Shown piece after piece: positions 32,136 to 37,299 of a stretch of 37,299 bases of DNA. Origin of the DNA: a virus. Each line of letters begins with the position of its first letter. Positions within the stretch are counted from its first letter, which is position 1. Both the position numbers and the translations under genes were made by a program. The stretch is from positions 1 through 37,299 of the IMG/VR virus record IMGVR_UViG_3300013103_000030; one strand, written 5' to 3'. The notes under the pieces were generated by a model. The model was given only the letters and a program-made list of their open reading frames with translations, had not been told where the DNA came from and ran no database searches.

Positions 32136-34883
32136 ATGATAATTCAAAATAAGAAAAAAATGATAACAAATGAATTATTAACACTCATAAAAGAAACCAT
32201 ATTTAATGAACCTTTTCTTGAGTTATTTAATAATGTGAAAATTCATAAGTTATCGTTAGGTACAAATTTCAATTATTTCATTAAAGGCAATACTATATTA
32301 AAACTTCCTATAGATAATAGATCTGTAGTTTTATATAAAGTAGATTTAAGTAATGTCTCTGGATTATTCTTTACAAAAGATCCTAATTTTCCGTTTAAAC
32401 AAAGTGATTGGGTATCACTTAGTGATTATTGTGATGAATATGATTTAACTTTCGACATTTTCGATAATCAACATCGAATAATCCATAAATCAGCTGTAAA
32501 AATAAATACAGTAATGAGCACAAATACTCTTTATATAGCTATTGATTCTTCATTATTATATAAATTCAATTATGATTATGATGAATTATATATAAATGTA
32601 TATCGTGATAGTAATGTATCAAATGTAAAAACGATATATACATATAACAATATTGATAATGATATTTCTAAGATAGATGAGATTATAACTGTTGCTGATA
32701 ATCATGTTAATAAAGATGAATTATATATATACATAAATGGATATTATTATACATATAATCAATTTGTGATCTACATGAATGAGAATTATGATAATATATC
32801 TACATTAGATTTATATATAGATTTATATATAGATGAAAATGTATATTTAGCTTATACATTTGAATCTATTGATGAGTTAAAATATTATACAAATGAATCT
32901 ATGAAAGAGAAATATATTTTACATCTTTTAAAAGAATTAAACCCAGATAAAAAGATGTTTACGTTTAATACGATGGATATATTTTTATTAGATACAAATA
33001 CTGGATTTAAATATAATTATTTTGATAACGATTCGATATCTCAGCTTACATTTAATGATGTAAGTTTAAGTAAAGATATCGTAGATTCGATAATGGAGAA
33101 TTTTACAGATAAGAAGATATATATGAAAATTAGATATTATGATAAAAATAATACTTTATATAGAAATAAACCTTTAATAGATTTATTATATTTATTCTAT
33201 TCAGATGATGAAATTGTTGATATTTTATCTGAAAATCATACAGATGAAAGATTAAATTGTATTTGGGGTGGAAGTAAATTAGAAATTTCTGAATATTCAA
33301 TGTCTTTATTTGATTTTCCAAAGATAACAGATGAAGATGATTTTATATCTAAGTGTGTAAATATCTTAGGATATTATAAAGTACTTGAATTAATCAATAA
33401 TCTAGAATCTGAATATTCTAATTTTAATACGACAGATATTCAGATAGAAAAGTCTTTATTTTATAAAGGAGAAAATTTATATCCTTTAATAACGAAAAAT
33501 GGTTTATTAGAAACTTCTTTTTCATATATTCAAAATGATAATAATATTGATGTAACATTAGGAACACAGGCTGAATTTACAGATAAATTTCATGTTAAAT
33601 CATTACCTGAATTAAAAACAGATTATGAATATTTTACACCAATCTCAGGAAATGATTTATTGACGATAAATAAGACATCATCTCTTTTATTTTTAAAGGT
33701 ATTTTTAGATACATCTATAGATACAGAAATGTCTGATATAGATGGAAATAAATTAAATCCAACATATTTGGAAATAGATTTATTTAATAATATTTATTTC
33801 CAATTAACAGAAACTGAAGCTGATATTCAATTACAATTTACATCGGAAGCTTATGATTCTAATTTCGTTATTTCTCATGATGATCATTTTACTTATCATA
33901 TTCATAAGGAAAATATAGATTTAACAGGTATGACAGAATTTAGTTTCTTATTAAAGACAGTTTCAGATAATCCATTTTTATATATTCCTTCCATCATGGT
34001 TTTCTTAAATGGATATTATCTTTCAGAAGGTATAGATTTCTATCTAGTAGAATTTAAGAACGCAAATGGTTCAATTGGCGGATATAGATTAATGATTCAA
34101 AATATAAATCATCTTGATACTTTAAATGATGTAGATGTATATATATCATCTTTATCTAATCATGAAATTTTTAAACAAAGACATTTTAGTTATAATAATA
34201 TTATTTCATGTGATAATAAATTAGATACTAATCTCATAAATATGACAATTTCTACAAATGGGAAGATAATAAATCAAGATGAATATGAAAATAGAGATAC
34301 GGTTTTAATCAATTCGAATACTTATCCTGAAAGTAGTACGTATTCATTTGATATATATGCATCTAAAGCTGTTAAAGATTGGTTAATTGTAAAATCTACT
34401 ACGACAGATTGTAATGGAAATATATTTACAGAAGATGAGAATTTCGATTATATAAGACAAGTTACTTTAGATCTAAGAGATATGATAGAAAATTTAGATA
34501 CATTTATAAATACTATCGATTTAACATCTTCAGATGAAGAAATTTTAATAGAGATATTATCAAATTGTGATGATAATTTACCAACTAATTTCTATGAAAT
34601 ACATTCTCCATATGTAAATATGATATTAAAATTGATAGACGATGAAGTTATTATTATTCCACCTATTATTTATAATAGTGATAATCCTGATCCAGTTGAA
34701 ATAGAAAATCTATTATCTCCATATGAATATCTTAAGATATTTGATTTGATATTAAATAGTAATTTCTTAATAAAAAAATATGTAAATATCATATTAGCTT
34801 ATGATGAAGATTTAATTAATCTTGCACCAAATGGTACAAATAAAATTATTGATTATATTACAAATAATTATTTTCAAATTTGA
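32136..34883 (+). CDS. large virion structural protein (probable), 915 aa
   Basis: I cannot assign a family. The protein is long, beta-rich and packed with Asp, Tyr and Asn, with no catalytic motif, signal or membrane segment. A stretch near 626-640 (PSIMVFLNGYYLSEG) followed by a beta segment resembles strands found in phage tail and neck structural proteins. The ATG lies six bases after the previous stop and has no good ribosome binding site (AAAAGCTT). A second in-frame ATG eight codons later is no better, so translational coupling is likely. It stands directly before the prohead protease in a head/structural operon. A portal protein is not evident from its composition. Confidence 0.72.
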   Translation: MIIQNKKKMITNELLTLIKETIFNEPFLELFNNVKIHKLSLGTNFNYFIKGNTILKLPIDNRSVVLYKVDLSNVSGLFFTKDPNFPFKQSDWVSLSDYCDEYDLTFDIFDNQHRIIHKSAVKINTVMSTNTLYIAIDSSLLYKFNYDYDELYINVYRDSNVSNVKTIYTYNNIDNDISKIDEIITVADNHVNKDELYIYINGYYYTYNQFVIYMNENYDNISTLDLYIDLYIDENVYLAYTFESIDELKYYTNESMKEKYILHLLKELNPDKKMFTFNTMDIFLLDTNTGFKYNYFDNDSISQLTFNDVSLSKDIVDSIMENFTDKKIYMKIRYYDKNNTLYRNKPLIDLLYLFYSDDEIVDILSENHTDERLNCIWGGSKLEISEYSMSLFDFPKITDEDDFISKCVNILGYYKVLELINNLESEYSNFNTTDIQIEKSLFYKGENLYPLITKNGLLETSFSYIQNDNNIDVTLGTQAEFTDKFHVKSLPELKTDYEYFTPISGNDLLTINKTSSLLFLKVFLDTSIDTEMSDIDGNKLNPTYLEIDLFNNIYFQLTETEADIQLQFTSEAYDSNFVISHDDHFTYHIHKENIDLTGMTEFSFLLKTVSDNPFLYIPSIMVFLNGYYLSEGIDFYLVEFKNANGSIGGYRLMIQNINHLDTLNDVDVYISSLSNHEIFKQRHFSYNNIISCDNKLDTNLINMTISTNGKIINQDEYENRDTVLINSNTYPESSTYSFDIYASKAVKDWLIVKSTTTDCNGNIFTEDENFDYIRQVTLDLRDMIENLDTFINTIDLTSSDEEILIEILSNCDDNLPTNFYEIHSPYVNMILKLIDDEVIIIPPIIYNSDNPDPVEIENLLSPYEYLKIFDLILNSNFLIKKYVNIILAYDEDLINLAPNGTNKIIDYITNNYFQI

Positions 34884-34935
34884 CATGACATAATATAGAA
34901 AAAATCATTAGATATCTAAAGGAGTAAATTAAATT

Positions 34936-35745
34936 ATGAATGACATGTATTTTGTAGTTGAAACGTCATTAGTTGATGATAATAGAAAATTAAAATCATT
35001 GACTCCAGATAAAGATGGGTTTTATAAAGGAATTCCATTATGTGGCTTAGGTATGGTCACGAGAAATAATACATTTTACGATACAGATTCTTTAATAGAA
35101 AAAATCACAGATGAAAATTCCACTTTTAATAAAAGACTCAAGACTGGAGATCTTTTTGGAGAATATGGACATCCTTATGTGCCTAATTTAAATTCAGAAG
35201 AAGGTATGCAAAGGATTATGACATTACTTCCAGATAGAAAAACTATATTTTTTAAGAAAATATATAGTAAAAAAATAGAAGATTTAAATATGAATTTTGT
35301 ATTTGGTGATATTAAACCAGCTGGTCCATATGGACAATATTCAGAAGAATTATTAATTGATCCTAATATGAATTTTAGTACATCTCTTAGAGCAATTACA
35401 AGCAACAAGATGATAAATAATATTAGTAATAGAAAGGTCTTATTACTGATTACATTTGACGCAGGTGTTCCAGGTGGTGGATATAAAGAAGCTTCAAAAA
35501 GATATAGGGATATTTCTAGTGAAGATTTATGTGAAATATTATCACCAGAACAATTTCTAAATCTAAAAAAAGATACTTCAATTGCATTTGAATCTTTATT
35601 AACTGAAACTGAATTAAATGATATATTAAAATGTTCCAGAATAAGTGTTGAAGGTAAAATTAGTGGATATTTTATAAATAATGAGAATTTAATATATGAT
35701 GAATCTGAAGGTAAAAAGCGGAATATCCTTTCCGTTTTATTATGA
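34936..35745 (+). CDS. prohead maturation protease, T4 gp21-like
   Basis: A 269-residue serine protease that should cut head proteins and itself during capsid maturation. Visible signatures of the gp21-type fold: GEYGHP with His79 (75-80), NFSTSLRAI with the probable nucleophile Ser150 (147-154), and ITFDAGVPG with Asp175 (172-180). These supply a Ser-His-Asp set. Near the C-terminus stands ISVEG (236-240), a fit to the S-x-E rule of phiKZ-type proteases and a likely self-cleavage site that would remove the last 29 residues. The probable internal head protein at 17543 holds VSIEG. AAAGGAG 11 bases before ATG supports the start. A small hairpin overlaps its last codons, before the ClpP-like gene. 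Confidence 0.82.
   Translation: MNDMYFVVETSLVDDNRKLKSLTPDKDGFYKGIPLCGLGMVTRNNTFYDTDSLIEKITDENSTFNKRLKTGDLFGEYGHPYVPNLNSEEGMQRIMTLLPDRKTIFFKKIYSKKIEDLNMNFVFGDIKPAGPYGQYSEELLIDPNMNFSTSLRAITSNKMINNISNRKVLLLITFDAGVPGGGYKEASKRYRDISSEDLCEILSPEQFLNLKKDTSIAFESLLTETELNDILKCSRISVEGKISGYFINNENLIYDESEGKKRNILSVLL
35719..35734 (+). promoter_or_regulatory. small hairpin at protease gene end
   Basis: CGGAA and TTCCG pair around TATCCT and are followed by TTTTATTATGA, which includes the stop of the protease gene. The 5-bp stem is short for a terminator but could attenuate read-through to the ClpP-like gene, which has its own strong GGGAGGAAAGG ribosome binding site. Confidence 0.4.
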
Positions 35746-35769
35746 TAGGGAGGAAAGGAAAAAATATAT

Positions 35770-36405
35770 ATGGAAAAAGATATATTAGATTTTATTGATA
35801 AAAAAAGTAATAAAATCAATAAAGAATATAAGAAAGAATATGATAAATTTGTAGGAAGTAAAATCCTTCATTCTTCAGAATGTTTACTCATAATCGAAGA
35901 TGTAGTTGATAATGCATATAAAATATACATTTTCGATATCATAAGTTGTGATATTATAGATTATCATAGACTTATAGATTTATTACATATGGTAACGAAA
36001 GACGATGAAGTTAAGATATATATTGATTCTTTTGGGGGAAGTGTACAGACTGGATGTATGATATGTGCCGCAATGGAAGATTGTAAAGCTCATATTACCA
36101 CTTATGCATTAGACATGGCTTTTAGTATGGGTTCCACAATATGGGCATTTGGAGATACGTTAGAATTATTTCCTGGAGCTATCATAATGTTCCACAATAT
36201 GTCAACTTTTATGTATGGTTATTTAGGTGATATAAGAACAGATTTGAAAATTAAAGAGGATATATTCGATCGTATATTAGAAATATCTATAAAGAAAGGA
36301 ATATTATTACAAGAAGAAAAAGATGATATTATAAATAAGAATAAAGATATTTATATCCCTTATGAAGAAATGATTAAACGTTTAGATCGTATTAAGGAGC
36401 AATAA
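35770..36405 (+). CDS. ClpP-like serine protease
   Basis: A 211-residue protein of the ClpP/crotonase fold. IYIDSFGGSVQTGCMICAAM (83-102) is the oxyanion GG motif region. ALDMAFSMGSTIWAFGD (113-129) holds the nucleophile Ser119. IIMFHNMS (138-145) holds His142. NKDIYIPYEEM (191-201) gives the candidate third residue Asp193. The catalytic set therefore looks complete, and length is close to that of host ClpP (about 195-205 aa). No ClpX-like partner is present in the window. It lies 24 bases after the gp21-like prohead protease, within the head operon. ClpP-fold enzymes serve as prohead proteases in some phages, so a second head protease is one reading and modification of host proteolysis another. 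GGAGGAAAGG before ATG is a strong start signal. Confidence 0.85.
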   Translation: MEKDILDFIDKKSNKINKEYKKEYDKFVGSKILHSSECLLIIEDVVDNAYKIYIFDIISCDIIDYHRLIDLLHMVTKDDEVKIYIDSFGGSVQTGCMICAAMEDCKAHITTYALDMAFSMGSTIWAFGDTLELFPGAIIMFHNMSTFMYGYLGDIRTDLKIKEDIFDRILEISIKKGILLQEEKDDIINKNKDIYIPYEEMIKRLDRIKEQ

Positions 36406-36412
36406 ATAAATT

Positions 36413-37180
36413 ATGATAATAGAAGAGTTAGAAAAAGAAATTGCATTTGATGATAAATTAATTAGTTTAGAAACTTTGACATTTGATCAAACTGATATTA
36501 TAACTAACTATACTAATCTTATTAATTATCGTCAAAAACAAAAACAGATAATAAAAGAAAAATTATATTCTGACGAAAAACAATCATTAGCACCAGTTGG
36601 ACAATCTTCTAAAGTGAAAGAACGTTTATTTAAAAAGTTATCTAATACAGAATATTCTTTTTATTTTGACTTTAATGTATTTTTTGATATTATATATACT
36701 GAAAAGAAAATAGCTTTTTTTAGAGATATTGTAGATTTTAAGAATTTAATAAATGAAAATTATGAGAAATTTGGATTAATTACAATTTTACATTTTTATC
36801 CATCTGTTTCCATGTCTAATTCAATGATAGATATTGGAATTTTTGATGGTATAATTGATTTTATGAAGGATGATGGATTAGAAATACATGCTCATTTTTC
36901 AAATCCATTTATGGGCTTAATAGATGTTTATTTTGCATGTAAATATGGTGATAAATTAAAGTTTTATGAAAATATTTCATCAATTAAAATGTCATTATCA
37001 GTAATAGATTCTTTTTCTGATGACATTAAAAAGTCTATGAAATCTTTTTTTAGAATAAAATTAAATACCATTATGGATAGAGGTATAATAACAGAAGAAG
37101 AATTAGAGACATTATTAGCTAATGATATCGTTGCATTAATTATAAATAATGAAGAATTAAAGAAACGAATAAAACAATAA
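36413..37180 (+). CDS. unknown 255-aa protein, end of head operon
   Basis: I do not recognise it. The first 65 residues are acidic and helical and include ISLETLTFDQ (16-25), where S-L-E could be a prohead-protease site. The middle is Phe/Asp/Tyr-rich (YSFYFDFNVFFDIIYTEKKI near 81-100) and the end is helical. The ribosome binding site AAGGAG lies within the last codons of the ClpP-like gene, 13 bases before the ATG, so the two are translated in step. As last gene of the operon next to two proteases it may be a core, scaffold or head protein, but this is position-based only. The hairpin at 37193 ends the unit. Confidence 0.76.
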   Translation: MIIEELEKEIAFDDKLISLETLTFDQTDIITNYTNLINYRQKQKQIIKEKLYSDEKQSLAPVGQSSKVKERLFKKLSNTEYSFYFDFNVFFDIIYTEKKIAFFRDIVDFKNLINENYEKFGLITILHFYPSVSMSNSMIDIGIFDGIIDFMKDDGLEIHAHFSNPFMGLIDVYFACKYGDKLKFYENISSIKMSLSVIDSFSDDIKKSMKSFFRIKLNTIMDRGIITEEELETLLANDIVALIINNEELKKRIKQ

Positions 37181-37192
37181 ATAAGATATATA

Positions 37193-37226
37193 GAAGATAC
37201 GAAGCTTTCATTAGCTTCGTATCTTC
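37193..37226 (+). terminator. GATACGAAGC-family hairpin, copy 12
   Basis: GAAGATACGAAGCT and AGCTTCGTATCTTC form a 14-bp perfect stem around TTCATT, followed by TTTATTTCTTTATTTCTTTTT. It lies 12 bases after the stop of the head operon. Confidence 0.88.
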
Positions 37227-37246
37227 TTTATTTCTTTATTTCTTTT

Positions 37247-37299
37247 TAGGATGATTTTCATTTGATCTGTATAATTATATATGTATCGTAGATATAATC
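37247..37299 (+). promoter_or_regulatory. promoter-like element, copy E (cut by window end)
   Basis: GATCTGTATAATTATATATG followed by TATCGTAGATATAATC matches the minus-strand reading of element C (TAATTACACATGTATCGTAG, then ATATGATC). Here it faces the plus strand, just after a terminator, as expected for the promoter of a next gene beyond the window. Confidence 0.5.

Noticed and set aside
32136-34883. Portal protein identity for the 915-aa gene because it precedes the prohead protease
   Set aside because: The sequence is beta-rich and Tyr/Asp/Asn-rich along its length, without the long helical core expected of a portal; position alone is not enough.
35175-35819. A 214-codon minus-strand frame across the prohead protease gene
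   Set aside because: It lies antisense to a gene with clear protease motifs, has no start signal, and its Ile/Phe/Ser-rich product is typical of antisense shadows in AT-rich DNA.
5998-37226. CRISPR array or IS inverted repeats as an explanation of the repeated hairpins
   Set aside because: Copies are scattered at gene ends, not regularly spaced; there is no transposase, no paired terminal repeats around a gene of constant length and no target-site duplication that I can see.

Overview
The window is a stretch of an AT-rich genome (by eye only about a quarter to 30% G+C) of a large tailed phage with a contractile tail. The evidence is a large terminase, a tail sheath followed by a tube-like protein, a baseplate gene set with a gp6/J-like wedge protein, a T4 gp21-like prohead protease, a holin with a DUF5675 lysis-type gene, and a Rad50/SbcC/gp46-like ATPase. 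Long virion genes, many unrecognised reading frames and frequent strand switching suggest a jumbo myovirus. Most genes have a clear AAGGAG-type ribosome binding site, so the host reads Shine-Dalgarno signals well. A low-GC Bacillota-like host is a guess, not something the sequence proves. The code is standard: TAA, TGA and TAG all end genes.

Layout, left to right: an unknown 201-aa gene; an operon of terminase, an HtpX-like membrane metalloprotease and an unknown gene (1028-5981); an unknown 307-aa gene; a minus-strand unknown gene (7330-8184); a minus-strand baseplate operon (14352 to 8334); a plus-strand operon of virion or internal-head type proteins ending in a probable proteolytically matured protein (14437-18727); a non-coding gap with a decayed gene (18728-19367); a minus-strand lysis pair (20515-19368); an unknown gene (20578-21375); an accessory block in which two ankyrin-like repeat genes flank the Rad50-like gene, a W-rich repeat gene and a Zn-ribbon gene (21527-27206); a minus-strand sheath plus tube operon (31010-27556); and a plus-strand head/structural operon with the prohead protease and a ClpP-like protease (31086-37180).

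The most striking non-coding signal is a family of almost identical hairpins, AAGATACGAAGCT-loop-AGCTTCGTATCTT, in 12 copies. They sit at nearly every transcription-unit end and in both orientations. A second repeated signal is an AT-rich promoter-like motif, roughly ATATAnTnATTA, found upstream of a subset of genes. Three copies belong to a ~100-bp element lying between convergent genes and facing no intact gene. One of those three faces a decayed ankyrin-like gene whose first conserved Trp codon reads TAG and whose terminator hairpin is also damaged. Together these suggest modular transcription cassettes (promoter, gene, standard hairpin) that are gained, duplicated and lost.

Most functional calls rest on motifs read by eye. 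Many genes are honestly unrecognised, and no database comparison was possible.
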